Origin: Roseibium sp. HPY-6
GTDB taxonomy: Bacteria > Pseudomonadota > Alphaproteobacteria > Rhizobiales > Stappiaceae
Length of the DNA stretch: 64,000 bases
Direction: 5' to 3'
Assembly: GCF_040530035.1 (NCBI RefSeq)
Contig: NZ_JBEWCD010000003.1
Span: forward strand, 648,501-712,500
Part shown: in pieces, positions 1 through 9,186 of the stretch
Position numbering within the stretch: the first letter of the stretch is position 1
How the letters are laid out: every line of letters begins with the position of its first letter
Translations under genes and position numbers: made by a program
Notes under the pieces: model-generated
Database searches by the model: none
What the model saw: only the letters and a program-made list of their open reading frames with translations
Told to the model about the DNA's origin: nothing

Positions 1-234
1 TTGTCGACGGCGCTGGAGATCGCAATGGCACTGGTCGACGGTAATGTGATCGATTTACCTGATCTGCCCCCACCGGCCCTGTCGGGGCCGGCAGAAAGTC
101 CACCTGAACAGGATCTGGAAGCGCTGCTCGATGCCTGTGACTGGAACATGTCTCTGGTGGCTCGGCGGCTTGGGGTCAATCGGTCCACCATCCTGCGTCG
201 GATGCGAAAGGCGGGGCTTTCGAACAAGCGCTGA
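1..234 (+). CDS. Fis-type HTH tail of a sigma-54-dependent (AcoR-like) activator, 5' truncated
   Basis: Only the last 77 codons are in the window; the reading frame is open to the left edge, so the real start lies outside. The visible part ends in a Fis-type helix-turn-helix (about residues 40-75, with VARRLGVNRSTILRRMRK) preceded by a short proline-rich linker. This arrangement is typical of the C-terminus of bacterial enhancer-binding proteins such as AcoR. The AAA+ domain itself is not visible. A sigma-54-like promoter and a palindrome follow immediately, in front of a flavin monooxygenase gene on the same strand, so this regulator probably controls that gene. Family call is solid; the AcoR subtype is inferred. 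Confidence 0.75.
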   Translation: MSTALEIAMALVDGNVIDLPDLPPPALSGPAESPPEQDLEALLDACDWNMSLVARRLGVNRSTILRRMRKAGLSNKR

Positions 235-279
235 CGGCCACTCTTGCGCGCGTTTTAACCTGTAAAGCGGAGTTGCGCC

Positions 280-297
280 TTGTTGCGTGCGCAACAA
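280..297. promoter_or_regulatory. Palindromic operator / upstream activator site candidate
   Basis: A perfect inverted repeat with 8-bp arms (TTGTTGCG / CGCAACAA) around TG lies between the activator gene and the monooxygenase gene, about 50 bp upstream of the GG of a sigma-54-like promoter. Enhancer-binding proteins with Fis-type HTH domains bind such dyads. That the neighbouring regulator binds it is inference. Confidence 0.5.
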
Positions 298-344
298 AGG
301 CCGACGATTCTTCAGCTTTACTTATTCATTCAGCCTGCTCGAGA

Positions 345-361
345 TGGCGAACCGACCGCTT
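345..361 (+). promoter_or_regulatory. Candidate sigma-54 promoter for the SnoaL-FMO gene
   Basis: TGGC at 345-348 and GCTT at 358-361 give the invariant GG-N10-GC spacing of -24/-12 promoters. The -12 box is weak (CCGCT against TTGCW). It lies about 40 bp before the start codon and directly downstream of a sigma-54 activator gene, which raises its likelihood. Confidence 0.4.
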
Positions 362-401
362 CCTCTGCAATCCTTCCGGATATGAAAACGGGAGGAAAAG
401 A

Positions 402-2201
402 ATGCTCGACACACCTTTGGTTCACCAGACCGAGACTTTTTTGAAGACCTTCGGCGATGCTCTGGCAGCCGGTAACATCGAAGAAGCCGTCAATCTCTTT
501 CAGGACGACTGTTACTGGCGCGACCTTGTCGCCTTCACATGGAACATCAAGACCGTAGAGGGAAAGGAACAGGTCCGGGATATGCTTACCCGGCAGCTGA
601 GCACGATTGCGCCCAGCAACTGGACTTTGGCGGAAGGCGAGGTTCCGACCGAGGAAGGCGGCATTGTCACGGCCTGGATCCAGTTCGAAACGAAGCTTGC
701 GCGCTGCTTTGGTCTGATCCGCCTGAAGGATGACAAGATCTGGACCCTCCTGACGACAATGGTCGAACTGAAGGGTCACGAGGAACCCAGAGGGTTTCAG
801 AGGCCGCTGGGTGCCAAGCACGGTGCCGGCAAACACAGGCCGACCTGGAAGGAAGAGCGCGAGCGCGAAGACGCCGAACTCGGGCATACGGTTCAGCCCT
901 ATTGCGTGATCATTGGTGGCGGCCAGGGTGGCATTGCCCTTGGAGCCCGCCTGCGCCAACTCGGAGTTCCGACAATCATTGTCGAAAAGAACGACCGCCC
1001 CGGAGACAGCTGGCGCAACCGTTACAAGTCGCTCTGCCTGCATGACCCGGTCTGGTACGACCACCTGCCCTACATCAAGTTTCCGGAGAACTGGCCGATC
1101 TTCAGCCCGAAGGACAAGATCGGCGACTGGCTGGAAATGTACACCAAGGTCATGGAGCTGAATTATTGGACCGGAACCGTCGCCAAATCGGCAAGCTATG
1201 ACGAGGCGACCAAGGAATGGACCATCGTCGTTGAACGCAACGGTGAGGAAATCACGCTTCGGCCAAAGCAGCTTGTGATGGCGACCGGTATGTCGGGCAA
1301 GGCGAATGTCCCGCAATTCCCGGGCATGGAAACCTTCCGCGGCGATCAGCATCATTCATCGAAGCATCCGGGGCCCGACGCCTATCGCGGCAAGAAGGCC
1401 GTCGTCGTTGGTTCGAACAACTCGGCACACGACATTTGTGCAGCGCTTTGGGAAAATGATGTCGACGTGACGATGGTTCAGCGGTCGTCGACACATATTG
1501 TCCGTTCCGACACGCTGATGGATGTCGGGCTGGGAGCGCTTTACTCCGAAGAAGCGGTGCGCGCCGGAATGACAACCGAAAAAGCCGATCTGATCTTCGC
1601 CTCGCTGCCCTACCACATTCTGCACGAGTTCCAGATACCGGCTTATGCGGAAATGAAGAAACGCGACGCGGACTTTTATGACGGACTTGAAAAGGCCGGT
1701 TTCTGGCTCGACTGGGGCGATGATGACAGCGGCCTCTTCATGAAGTATCTGCGCCGTGGGTCTGGCTATTACATCGATATCGGTGCAAGCCAGCTTATCA
1801 TTGACGGCGAAATCAAGCTGAAAAGGGGTCAGGTGACCGAAGTGGTCGAAGACGGCGTGGTTCTCGACGACGGGTCCAAACTGGAAGCTGATGTGATCGT
1901 CTATGCGACGGGGTATGGCTCGATGAACGGCTGGGTCGCCGATCTCATGGGACAGGAAATGGCTGACCGGGTCGGCAAGGTCTGGGGTCTGGGTTCAGAC
2001 ACCACCAAAGACCCCGGCCCCTGGGAAGGCGAGCAGCGCAATATGTGGAAACCGACACAGCAGGACGCCCTGTGGTTCCATGGTGGCAATCTTCACCAAT
2101 CGCGCCACTATTCGCAATTCCTGTCCCTGCAATTGAAAGCACGGATGGAAGGACTGGAAACGCCGGTCTATGGCCTTCAGGAGGTCCATCACCTGTCGTG
2201 A
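402..2201 (+). CDS. Flavin-containing monooxygenase with N-terminal SnoaL-like domain
   Basis: The 599-residue protein has two parts. Residues about 15-125 resemble a SnoaL/NTF2-like domain. The rest is a class B flavin monooxygenase-type oxidoreductase, with an FAD Rossmann motif GGGQGGIALG near residue 172 and an NADPH-binding motif GSNNSAHD near residue 337. Such enzymes use NADPH and oxygen to hydroxylate small molecules or to do Baeyer-Villiger oxidation; the substrate cannot be read from sequence. The start at 402 is chosen because GGAGG at 391-395 precedes it at good spacing; an in-frame upstream extension to 273 overlaps the promoter elements. It is probably activated by the upstream Fis-type regulator. 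Confidence 0.85.
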   Translation: MLDTPLVHQTETFLKTFGDALAAGNIEEAVNLFQDDCYWRDLVAFTWNIKTVEGKEQVRDMLTRQLSTIAPSNWTLAEGEVPTEEGGIVTAWIQFETKLARCFGLIRLKDDKIWTLLTTMVELKGHEEPRGFQRPLGAKHGAGKHRPTWKEEREREDAELGHTVQPYCVIIGGGQGGIALGARLRQLGVPTIIVEKNDRPGDSWRNRYKSLCLHDPVWYDHLPYIKFPENWPIFSPKDKIGDWLEMYTKVMELNYWTGTVAKSASYDEATKEWTIVVERNGEEITLRPKQLVMATGMSGKANVPQFPGMETFRGDQHHSSKHPGPDAYRGKKAVVVGSNNSAHDICAALWENDVDVTMVQRSSTHIVRSDTLMDVGLGALYSEEAVRAGMTTEKADLIFASLPYHILHEFQIPAYAEMKKRDADFYDGLEKAGFWLDWGDDDSGLFMKYLRRGSGYYIDIGASQLIIDGEIKLKRGQVTEVVEDGVVLDDGSKLEADVIVYATGYGSMNGWVADLMGQEMADRVGKVWGLGSDTTKDPGPWEGEQRNMWKPTQQDALWFHGGNLHQSRHYSQFLSLQLKARMEGLETPVYGLQEVHHLS

Positions 2202-2206
2202 TGACA

Positions 2207-2236
2207 AGGCGACCCGGCTCTTCGGCCGGGTCGCCT
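2207..2236 (+). terminator. Strong stem-loop after the monooxygenase gene
   Basis: A perfect 12-bp stem (AGGCGACCCGGC with its complement) closes a TCTTCG loop 5 bp after the stop codon. There is no clear U-run, so it may terminate or just protect the 3' end. Confidence 0.6.
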
Positions 2237-2401
2237 GACAAACGGCAGCAAGAGAGGAGAATTCCAAAACAAAGAAAGACTTGCCCGCAGAATAAATTGC
2301 AAGATTCATTCAATTGTATTTTTCGTTGAACGTCGCTTCAAAAACAGCCAGCTTCCAAATCCTATTTTTTGAAACGCATCTCGAAGCTTAAGGAGCGATG
2401 A

Positions 2402-3382
2402 TTGCAAATCATCTCCGAAGAAATAATGGATCGTGCCTGCGGCTGTTTATTGGGGCAGCTTGCCGGCGACTCGCTCGGATCTCTCGTTGAATTCAAAGAT
2501 GCATTGGAAATAGCGGACCTCTATCCCGAAGGCGTACGGGATCTGAAGGATGGCGGTACCTGGAATCTGATATCAGGTCAGCCAACCGACGACAGTGAAA
2601 TGGCTTTGGCGCTCGCTCGGACCATTGTGGCAAAAGGCACATTCGAAGAAACCAGCGTGGCAGAAGCCTATATTCGCTGGTGGAAGTCTGGTCCCTTCGA
2701 CATCGGATTGACCACTTCCCACGGTATTTCGGCACTGTCCAATGGACAACGGACGAACTCGGAAAGTCAGGCGAATGGCGCGTTGATGCGAATAAGTCCA
2801 GTGGGAGTATTTGCCGCTGGTAACCCGTCGCTTGCGGCCAAAGTTGCCGTTCTCGATGCTGCTCTGACCCATCCTCATCCTGTATGTCGGTCCGCAAATG
2901 CAGCCTTTGCTGCCGCACTTGCCAGCGGAATAGCTGGAAATAGCCCGAGGATCATGTGGGAGACGGCGTTCGAACATGCTGACTGTTGTCCCGGTACAGC
3001 ACTGGGTTCAAAAGTTGTCCGTGAGCGACTGAGGAGCGCGGAATCTGAACCACCATATGAATTCTACGATCAAATGGGTTGGGTTCTCACAGCATTTCAA
3101 AATGCTTTTTTTCATCTTCTTACAGGCAATACGCTAGAAAGCGCGATAATTTGGACGGTTGGGAGCGGCGGTGACACTGACACGAATGCTGCGATTTGCG
3201 GCGCGTTGCTGGGCGCTACGCAAGGGCGTACCGCCATTCCCGATCGATGGCGTGAGCCGATATTGTCTTGCCAGCCGACTATCGATGCCGGTGCTGTCCA
3301 CCCGCGACCGCAGGAATATTGGCCCACTGATGTTGAGGCGTTGGTAGAAAACCTGCTCAAGCTTTCATTGCGCAATCTCTAA
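2402..3382 (+). CDS. ADP-ribosylglycohydrolase family protein
   Basis: The 326-residue protein carries the hallmark metal-binding motifs of the DraG/ARH family: GDSLG near residue 22, PTDDSEMALA near residue 60 and GGDTDTNAA near residue 256. The family hydrolyses ADP-ribosyl bonds on proteins or related ligands using two Mg2+ ions. The TTG start at 2402 is preferred because AGGAG at 2391-2395 lies 6 bp upstream; an ATG at 2426 is an alternative with a poorer ribosome site. No ADP-ribosyltransferase or DraT lies nearby, so the target is unknown. Two sampled lines of this gene are about 50% G+C, against about 60% in a sampled neighbouring line, so it may be a recent acquisition. Confidence 0.85.
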   Translation: MQIISEEIMDRACGCLLGQLAGDSLGSLVEFKDALEIADLYPEGVRDLKDGGTWNLISGQPTDDSEMALALARTIVAKGTFEETSVAEAYIRWWKSGPFDIGLTTSHGISALSNGQRTNSESQANGALMRISPVGVFAAGNPSLAAKVAVLDAALTHPHPVCRSANAAFAAALASGIAGNSPRIMWETAFEHADCCPGTALGSKVVRERLRSAESEPPYEFYDQMGWVLTAFQNAFFHLLTGNTLESAIIWTVGSGGDTDTNAAICGALLGATQGRTAIPDRWREPILSCQPTIDAGAVHPRPQEYWPTDVEALVENLLKLSLRNL

Positions 3383-3531
3383 CGGTCGTTGGAAGGGGCT
3401 TTCGTTTCAGGAATCCTGTCGCTGGGAGCGGCTCATCGTTTGCGAACGACAGCCTCTTCATGCGCGATACCGCAACAGTCGCACTTGTAGGAGAAACTCC
3501 GTTTTTCTTCGTCAATTGCAATGACCACGCC

Positions 3532-4491
3532 TCAAAGCCCTTCGAAGAGGGCCGTCGACAGGTAGCGTTCTGCAAACGAGGGGATGATGACGACGATGTT
3601 CTTGCCGTCCATGCCGTCGCGCTGGCCGACCCTGATCGCAGCGGTCAGGGCAGCGCCGGATGAGATACCGACGGGCAAGCCCTCCAACTTTGCGACTTCC
3701 CGGGCCATGGCAAAGGCCTCGTCGTTGGAGACCGTTGCGACTTCATCGTAGACCTCGGTATCCAGAACGCCGGGCACAAAGCCCGCACCGATGCCCTGGA
3801 TCTTGTGAGGTCCGGGCTCGCCGCCCGACAGGATCGGACTATCGGTCGGTTCGACGGCGACCACATGCAAATCCGGTTTACGCTGCTTGAGCACCTGGGA
3901 AACACCTGTAATCGTACCCCCGGTGCCTATACCGGAGACGAATACGTCGATTGAGCCGTCGGTGTCATTCCAGATTTCCTCCGCCGTCGTGTTGCGGTGA
4001 ATTTCCGGGTTGGCCGGATTCTCGAATTGTTGCGGTATCAAAGCACCATCGATCTCGCTCACGAGTTCCTCGGCGCGCGCGATAGCGCCTTTCATGCCCT
4101 TGGCTCCATCGGTCAGCTCCAGTTCTGCGCCAAGGATCAGCAGCATTTTTCTGCGCTCGACCGACATGGTTTCCGGCATGACAAGGATGAGCCGATAGCC
4201 TTTGGCGGCGGCAACGAAGGCTAGCGCGATACCGGTATTGCCGGATGTCGGTTCCACAAGCGTCGATTTGCCTGGCGCGATTTTGCCGTCCCGTTCCATG
4301 GCCTCGATCATGGCGACGCCGATGCGGTCCTTGACGCTTGCGATCGGATTGAAGAATTCGAGTTTGGCCAGAAGAGTGCCTTTGACACCATGGGTCTGGG
4401 CGAGCCTGTCCAGCCGCACAATCGGCGTGTCGCCAATCGTTTCGGTAATGGAAGAATAGATTTTTCCCCGGCCGCTCGTCTTCATTGTCAT
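3532..4491 (-). CDS. cysK: Cysteine synthase A (O-acetylserine sulfhydrylase)
   Basis: It converts O-acetylserine and sulfide to cysteine with PLP. The 319-residue protein has the PLP lysine in [10 protein letters not shown] (Lys54), the substrate-binding loop EPTSGNTG (80-87) and the glycine-rich phosphate loop [10 protein letters not shown] (187-196), all as in CysK. The start at 4491 is chosen because AGGGAGAG (4497-4504) precedes it; a longer open frame upstream lacks such support and has no family similarity. It is the last gene of a minus-strand group with a HAD phosphatase and dut. It lacks the C-terminal regulatory domain of cystathionine beta-synthases. Confidence 0.92.
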   Translation of the reverse strand: MTMKTSGRGKIYSSITETIGDTPIVRLDRLAQTHGVKGTLLAKLEFFNPIASVKDRIGVAMIEAMERDGKIAPGKSTLVEPTSGNTGIALAFVAAAKGYRLILVMPETMSVERRKMLLILGAELELTDGAKGMKGAIARAEELVSEIDGALIPQQFENPANPEIHRNTTAEEIWNDTDGSIDVFVSGIGTGGTITGVSQVLKQRKPDLHVVAVEPTDSPILSGGEPGPHKIQGIGAGFVPGVLDTEVYDEVATVSNDEAFAMAREVAKLEGLPVGISSGAALTAAIRVGQRDGMDGKNIVVIIPSFAERYLSTALFEGL

Positions 4492-4627
4492 GACATCTCT
4501 CCCTGATTTGTCGGACGCCGGTTCAGCGGCGTCATATCTTGCGATGCGCCTCGAACCATCTGTTGAGATGTCTCTGGCGCTTTCGTCCCGCAAAACTCTA
4601 AGGGCAAAACCGGCTCGCAGAAAGTCT

Positions 4628-5287
4628 TCACGGATTGGAAAAGAGCAAGCCGGGCAGGTCTTCCATGTGCTCGAAGAGCACACCACCGGCTTTTCGCAAG
4701 GCGTCCCGGTCGCATGCCGGATCGTGGACAAATGCGAAAACTCGCATTCCGGCCGCCTTTCCGGCCAGAACACCTGGAAGGCTGTCTTCGATGACTGCGC
4801 AGTCTTCCGGGGCATGACCCATCGTGCGCGCAGCAAGCAGAAAGACATCCGGTGCCGGTTTGCCGTTGTCGCAGTCTTGCGAGGAAAAGAGTTTGTTTTT
4901 CAGTCTCGGCAACAGACCGGAGCTGCCGAGCGTTGCATGCATTTTTTCGTATTTGCCGGACGAGCCGACGCAATAGGGCGTTCCCCTTGTGTCAAGATAA
5001 TCCAGTACACCGGTAATGCCGGGTATCTGCGACACCCCGGCCTTGAAGCTGTCCAGATCGCGCTTTCGCACCTGATCCGGCCAGTCGCCGGGCAGCTCTT
5101 TACCGACCAGTTTCTCGATCATGTTCTGGATGGTTTCGAGAGGCCTGCCCATAAAGCGCTGCTGGCATTCCGGGCCGGTCATTGGAAAGCCAAGGTCTGT
5201 GATGAGCGATGCCATGGTTTGGTTCGTCAACCGTTCCGTATCGACGAGAACACCGTCGCAATCGAAAATGATAAGACTTGGGTCCAT
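4628..5287 (-). CDS. HAD-IA hydrolase (phosphoglycolate phosphatase / beta-phosphoglucomutase-like)
   Basis: The 219-residue protein starts with HAD motif [10 protein letters not shown] (residues 8-16), where the two aspartates are nucleophile and acid/base. It has motif II in [10 protein letters not shown] (Ser near 109), a motif III lysine in NGKPAPD and motif [11 protein letters not shown] helical cap lies between motifs I and II, as in subfamily IA. The likely role is dephosphorylation of a small phosphorylated sugar or glycolate; the substrate is not predictable. It starts 11 bp after the end of dut, so the two are probably cotranscribed. Confidence 0.85.
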   Translation of the reverse strand: MDPSLIIFDCDGVLVDTERLTNQTMASLITDLGFPMTGPECQQRFMGRPLETIQNMIEKLVGKELPGDWPDQVRKRDLDSFKAGVSQIPGITGVLDYLDTRGTPYCVGSSGKYEKMHATLGSSGLLPRLKNKLFSSQDCDNGKPAPDVFLLAARTMGHAPEDCAVIEDSLPGVLAGKAAGMRVFAFVHDPACDRDALRKAGGVLFEHMEDLPGLLFSNP

Positions 5288-5298
5288 CCCTGTTTCCC

Positions 5299-5748
5299 TT
5301 AACCGCGCCCCGTTGAACCGAACCCGCCGCTGCCGCGCGCCGTGTCCGACAGTTCATCGACTTCCTCGATCGTTGCCTGCAACACCGGGGCGATGACCAT
5401 CTGTGCGATCCGTTCGCCGCGGACGATCTCAAACGGCGCGTCACCAAGGTTGATCAGGATGACCTTCACTTCACCACGGTAGTCCGCATCCACTGTTCCG
5501 GGTGTATTCAAAACGGTGATGCCGTGCTTGGCTGCCAGACCCGACCGGGGCCGGACCTGTGCTTCAAAACCTGCCGGCAGGGCCATCGACAATCCCGTTG
5601 GAACAAGGGCACGGCTGCCTGGCGCGAGTGTAACGGGCGCATCAACGGCGGCAATGAGGTCCATGCCCGCTGCAAGATCCGACTGATAGGCGGGCAAGGG
5701 CAGGTCTTTGCCATGATCAAGGCGTTTCAGTTCCAGAGTTACGCGCAT
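5299..5748 (-). CDS. dut: dUTP diphosphatase
   Basis: It hydrolyses dUTP to dUMP and pyrophosphate, keeping uracil out of DNA and feeding dTMP synthesis. All five trimeric dUTPase motifs are visible in the 149 residues: AGMDL (27-31), the RSGLAAKHG region (68-76), the uracil-binding hairpin GTVDADYRG (84-92), RGERIAQ (110-116) and the glycine-rich C-terminal arm [10 protein letters not shown] (138-147). The ATG at 5748 is chosen from the family's usual length and a preceding GGGGA site; an in-frame ATG at 5769 is possible. Confidence 0.95.
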   Translation of the reverse strand: MRVTLELKRLDHGKDLPLPAYQSDLAAGMDLIAAVDAPVTLAPGSRALVPTGLSMALPAGFEAQVRPRSGLAAKHGITVLNTPGTVDADYRGEVKVILINLGDAPFEIVRGERIAQMVIAPVLQATIEEVDELSDTARGSGGFGSTGRG

Positions 5749-5920
5749 CTGTTCATCCCCTGTTTGCATCGAGACGAAGGACGATATTCGACAACACTTG
5801 TCAAGATTGGCAAGGGTTTGTTTTCCTTCGCATATTTTTCCGCTAACGCCTTGAAGTTTAGGCAATCTCCTGAAACACTCTGACCCATCGTAATGTTGCC
5901 TTGGTTGGGAGATTTGCAAC

Positions 5921-6340
5921 ATGAGACGCATGATTTTCGCATTCGCAACGAGCATGTTGCTGGTGACTGCGCCTGCCGCCTTTGCGCAGACAGTGGGCTT
6001 TGCCGAGGCAATCAAGATCCTGTCGGCAAGTTGTGGCAAGGACATTGAAACCTACTGCAAGTCTGCGACCCTGGCGAACAATGGTATCGGCAAGTGTCTG
6101 GACCAGAATCAGGCCAAGGTTTCCCAGAAATGCAATGCGGACCGGGCGGTTGTGGTCACGCTCATTCAGGAGCGTCTTGCGGCGCAGGCTGCCGCCCCCA
6201 AGATCTGCCAGCGCGATGCTGCACAATATTGCAAGGGCGTGAAACCGGGTGCCGGTCATGTTCTGCGCTGCCTCCTGAAGGCACAGCCTTCCGTCAGCAA
6301 GAAATGCAACACCGCCATTGATCTGGCCGGATACCGCTAA
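5921..6340 (+). CDS. Secreted cysteine-rich repeat protein (GLG1-type repeat)
   Basis: The 139-residue protein has a clear signal peptide (residues 1-22, ending AAFA). Two imperfect copies of a cysteine-rich module follow, each with the pattern C-x6-YCK ... C-L ... KCN (about residues 38-70 and 95-130). This matches the Golgi-apparatus/FGF-receptor-type cysteine-rich repeat found in many alphaproteobacterial periplasmic proteins of unknown role. The even number of cysteines suggests disulfides formed in the periplasm. It sits 19 bp upstream of an OmpA-like gene, so the pair is probably an operon of envelope proteins. Confidence 0.75.
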   Translation: MRRMIFAFATSMLLVTAPAAFAQTVGFAEAIKILSASCGKDIETYCKSATLANNGIGKCLDQNQAKVSQKCNADRAVVVTLIQERLAAQAAAPKICQRDAAQYCKGVKPGAGHVLRCLLKAQPSVSKKCNTAIDLAGYR

Positions 6341-6359
6341 CGTTTCCTGGGGGACTATC

Positions 6360-6941
6360 ATGAAAAAGTATCTGCTCGCCGGTCTGTCGGCTGCATTTGT
6401 TGCCGTTAGCGTGTCTGGCGTAGCCGCACAGACCAAACTTAGCCGCAACGAAATCATCAATTCGCTTCAAGGCGCCCAACAGGAAGTCGATGTCAGTGCG
6501 GATGAACTGCAAAAAGCAGCTTTTGAAAACATCCAGAAATATCCCGGAGCAAATGCGCCTGCCAACCTTCCGCTCTGGGACAAGCTCGCGTCTCTGCGAC
6601 AGTTCAACGTTGAAATCACGTTTGATCTGAACTCCGCGCGCATCAGGCCGGAATCCTACGAAACCGTGGGTCTGATCGCTGATGCCCTGCACACGCCCTA
6701 CCTGCAGGGGCAGACTTTTTTCATTGTCGGCCATACCGATGCGACAGGTCCGCGCGATTACAATCTCGAGCTTTCAATCAAGCGGGCCCAGTCGGTGCGT
6801 GAAGCTTTGGTGACCACTTTTCAGGTTCCCGGTGAATATCTTCAGGCGGTTGGCCTCGGTGAGGAACAGCTCAGGGATCCAGCCAAGCCGGATTCGGGGA
6901 TCAATCGGCGCGTTCAGCTTATTAATGTCGGCTATCGTTGA
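6360..6941 (+). CDS. OmpA-family peptidoglycan-associated protein
   Basis: The 193-residue protein has a signal peptide (1-23, cleavage after VAA) and a C-terminal OmpA-like domain from about residue 75. The domain shows ITFDLNSARIRPES and VGHTDATG followed by NLELSIKRAQSV, which bind peptidoglycan diaminopimelate. There is no beta-barrel and no lipobox, so it is a periplasmic rather than integral protein. An approximately 50-residue alpha-helical stretch links signal and domain. The gene follows the Cys-rich protein and is closed by a strong terminator. Confidence 0.85.
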   Translation: MKKYLLAGLSAAFVAVSVSGVAAQTKLSRNEIINSLQGAQQEVDVSADELQKAAFENIQKYPGANAPANLPLWDKLASLRQFNVEITFDLNSARIRPESYETVGLIADALHTPYLQGQTFFIVGHTDATGPRDYNLELSIKRAQSVREALVTTFQVPGEYLQAVGLGEEQLRDPAKPDSGINRRVQLINVGYR

Positions 6942-6967
6942 GCCTGATGAACATTCAAAAATGCAAT

Positions 6968-6999
6968 ACCGCTTCCGCAGGTTCGGGAGCGGTTTTTTT
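6968..6999 (+). terminator. Rho-independent terminator after the OmpA-like gene
   Basis: ACCGCTTCCG pairs with CGGGAGCGGT (one G-U pair) across a short loop, and a run of seven T follows. Confidence 0.85.
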
Positions 7000-7113
7000 A
7001 TGTCGTGATTGTTCCTGAATCTGGAACAGCCCTTCTTCTAAAAGTGACCTTCTCGTTCAGCAAGCCTGGCTTATCTTGAGATCAGTACGCCTGTTGAGTG
7101 AAGAAGTGAGCCG

Positions 7114-7902
7114 ATGAAAACAGCCCCGGAGCCTATCCAACCCGTCTTTTTTGCCCATGGTGCGCCGACACTGGCGCTGGCGGACACGGAGGCAAGCCGT
7201 TTCCTGAAATCCTTCGGGAGTGAAGGAAAACGGCCAAAAGGCATCTTGATCCTGTCTGCTCATTGGGAAACCGAGGGCCTGAGGCTTTCAGCACCAGGCC
7301 CACTGCGCACCTATCACGATTTCCGTGGTTTTCCCGCCGAACTCTATGACATTTCCTACCCGGCGAATGCGGTCGAGGATCAGGTCGACGAGACTGCAAA
7401 ACGCCTGGAAGCGGCAGGCTACGATGTCGAACTTGATAGCGAATGGGGCCTGGATCACGGCGCATGGGTACCGTTGTCACTTGCGTTTCCCGGTGCCGGC
7501 GTGCCGGTAACCGCGCTTTCGCTGCCCAATGGCAGTACACCGGAAACCGTCTTCAACCTCGGCCGGGCAGTCGCGCCGCTGAAGGAACAGGGCGTCCTGA
7601 TCATCGGGTCCGGCAGCACGACACATAATCTTCGCGAAATTCATCCGCAGGGTTCAAGCGCGCAACAGTGGGCCGTTGATTTCGACAATTGGCTCGACGT
7701 GGGTCTCGAGAAAGGTTCGATCGACTATTTCACCGACCTTGAATCAGCGCCTGGGTTCCGCCGCAATCATCCGACGGAAGAACATTTGCTGCCTCTGTTC
7801 TTTGCGCTTGGCGCCGCAGGAAGCGGAGCGCCGCCCGAACTGCTGCACAGAAGCTACGAATACGGCTCAATCAGCATGAGCTATTTCCGCTTTGCTGCTT
7901 GA
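7114..7902 (+). CDS. DODA-type extradiol ring-cleavage dioxygenase (YgiD family)
   Basis: The 262-residue protein matches class III (LigB-like) extradiol dioxygenases. It has VFFAHGAPTLAL near the N-terminus and LSAHWETEG near residue 50 with iron-ligand histidines, DHGAWVPL in the middle and GSTTHNLRE near residue 172. Relatives cleave catechols such as L-DOPA using Fe2+ or Zn2+; the bacterial role is generally unproven. It stands alone, convergent with coaBC, and has no other aromatic degradation gene beside it. Confidence 0.85.
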   Translation: MKTAPEPIQPVFFAHGAPTLALADTEASRFLKSFGSEGKRPKGILILSAHWETEGLRLSAPGPLRTYHDFRGFPAELYDISYPANAVEDQVDETAKRLEAAGYDVELDSEWGLDHGAWVPLSLAFPGAGVPVTALSLPNGSTPETVFNLGRAVAPLKEQGVLIIGSGSTTHNLREIHPQGSSAQQWAVDFDNWLDVGLEKGSIDYFTDLESAPGFRRNHPTEEHLLPLFFALGAAGSGAPPELLHRSYEYGSISMSYFRFAA

Positions 7903-7929
7903 AATTCGGCCCTGTCGGACAACCCGGCG

Positions 7930-9156
7930 TTATTGCCCGTTCAAAGCTGCCGCAGCCCTGGCAATGATCTTTCGTGCGACATTGCCCTTCGCCATTCTCG
8001 GCCAATCTTCAACACCGGTTCGGCTGACGAGGCGAACAGTATTGGCGTCGCCGCCCATGATGCCTGTTTCGGGGCTGACATCATTAGCGATAATCCAGTC
8101 TGCGTTTTTGCGCTCAAGTTTCGAGCGTGCGTTGTCGATCAGGTTCTGGGTCTCGGCGGCAAAACCGATCAGCAGTTTTGGGCGCAGGCTCGCGTGATGG
8201 CCGATGGTCGACAGGATATCCGGGTTTTCGGCCAGTTCGAGCGCCGGCGGCTTGCCGCTGCCGTCCTTCTTGATTTTTTGTGATCCTTCCGTTGCGACGC
8301 GCCAGTCGGCAACGGCGGCCGCCATAATTGCGATATCGGCTGGCAATGCCGCTTTGGCCGCGTTGAGCATCTCCGCAGCCGATTCAACGTGGATCGTTTC
8401 AACATTGTCCGGATCAGGCAGGTCGACCGGACCGGACACAAGCGTCACCCGTGCGCCCGCTTCATAGGCGGCAACCGCCAGGGCATGACCTTGTTTGCCC
8501 GACGATCGATTGGCGATATAGCGGACAGGGTCAATGGGTTCATGCGTCGGACCGGACGTTATCAGGACATGTTTGCCCGCAAGGGGCAGCTGATCCTGTT
8601 TGATTGCGTCTTCGCGCAACAGGTCCGCGGCTGCGGCAACTATTTCCAGCGGTTCGCTCATGCGGCCGACACCGGCTTCGCCCTTTTCCGCCATTTCGCC
8701 GCTGGCCGGACCAACAAAGCGGACACCGCTCTCTTCAAGTGCGGCGACATTACGAAGTGTTGCCGGGTCCTGCCACATCTTCGGGTTCATCGCCGGAGCA
8801 ACAAGAACGGGCTTGTCAGTTGCCAGCAGAACTGCGGTTGCGAGGTCGTCGGCGATCCCGTGCGCCATCTTTGCCATCAGATTGGCGGTTGCCGGCGCAA
8901 TCAGGATGAGGTCGTGATCGCGCGCAAGGCGAATATGGCCGACATCGTGCTCAGCCTCGCGGTCGAACAGGTTCGTGAAAACCTTCTCCGCGCTGAGAGC
9001 GCCAACCGCAAGGGGTGTCACGAATTCCTGCGCACCGGATGTCATGACGGGGACAACGCGCGCGCCACGCTCCTTGAGCCGGCGGATCAGATCCAGCGAC
9101 TTGTAGGCGGCAATGCCGCCGCTGATCACCAAGACGATCTCTTTGCCGTTGAGCAT
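7930..9156 (-). CDS. coaBC: Bifunctional phosphopantothenoylcysteine decarboxylase / phosphopantothenate-cysteine ligase
   Basis: It performs two steps of coenzyme A synthesis in the cytoplasm. The CoaC half (residues about 1-180) shows the FMN-binding GGIAAYKS and the decarboxylase signature around AMNPKMW. The CoaB half (about 190-400) shows TSGPTHEPIDPVRY, SSGKQGHALA and the KIKKDG motif. The 408-residue length is normal. It ends 27 bp from the convergent dioxygenase gene and starts 30 bp after the LpoA-like gene ends, so cotranscription with that gene is possible. Confidence 0.95.
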   Translation of the reverse strand: MLNGKEIVLVISGGIAAYKSLDLIRRLKERGARVVPVMTSGAQEFVTPLAVGALSAEKVFTNLFDREAEHDVGHIRLARDHDLILIAPATANLMAKMAHGIADDLATAVLLATDKPVLVAPAMNPKMWQDPATLRNVAALEESGVRFVGPASGEMAEKGEAGVGRMSEPLEIVAAAADLLREDAIKQDQLPLAGKHVLITSGPTHEPIDPVRYIANRSSGKQGHALAVAAYEAGARVTLVSGPVDLPDPDNVETIHVESAAEMLNAAKAALPADIAIMAAAVADWRVATEGSQKIKKDGSGKPPALELAENPDILSTIGHHASLRPKLLIGFAAETQNLIDNARSKLERKNADWIIANDVSPETGIMGGDANTVRLVSRTGVEDWPRMAKGNVARKIIARAAAALNGQ

Positions 9157-9186
9157 GGACGCTTTACTCCCGATGCCGAAGATGTA

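Noticed and set aside
273..401. In-frame upstream extension of the FMO gene
   Set aside because: It overlaps the palindrome and the promoter, and GGAGG fixes the start at 402.
330..1355. Long minus-strand open frame opposite the FMO gene
   Set aside because: It is a shadow of the FMO coding frame with no family similarity.
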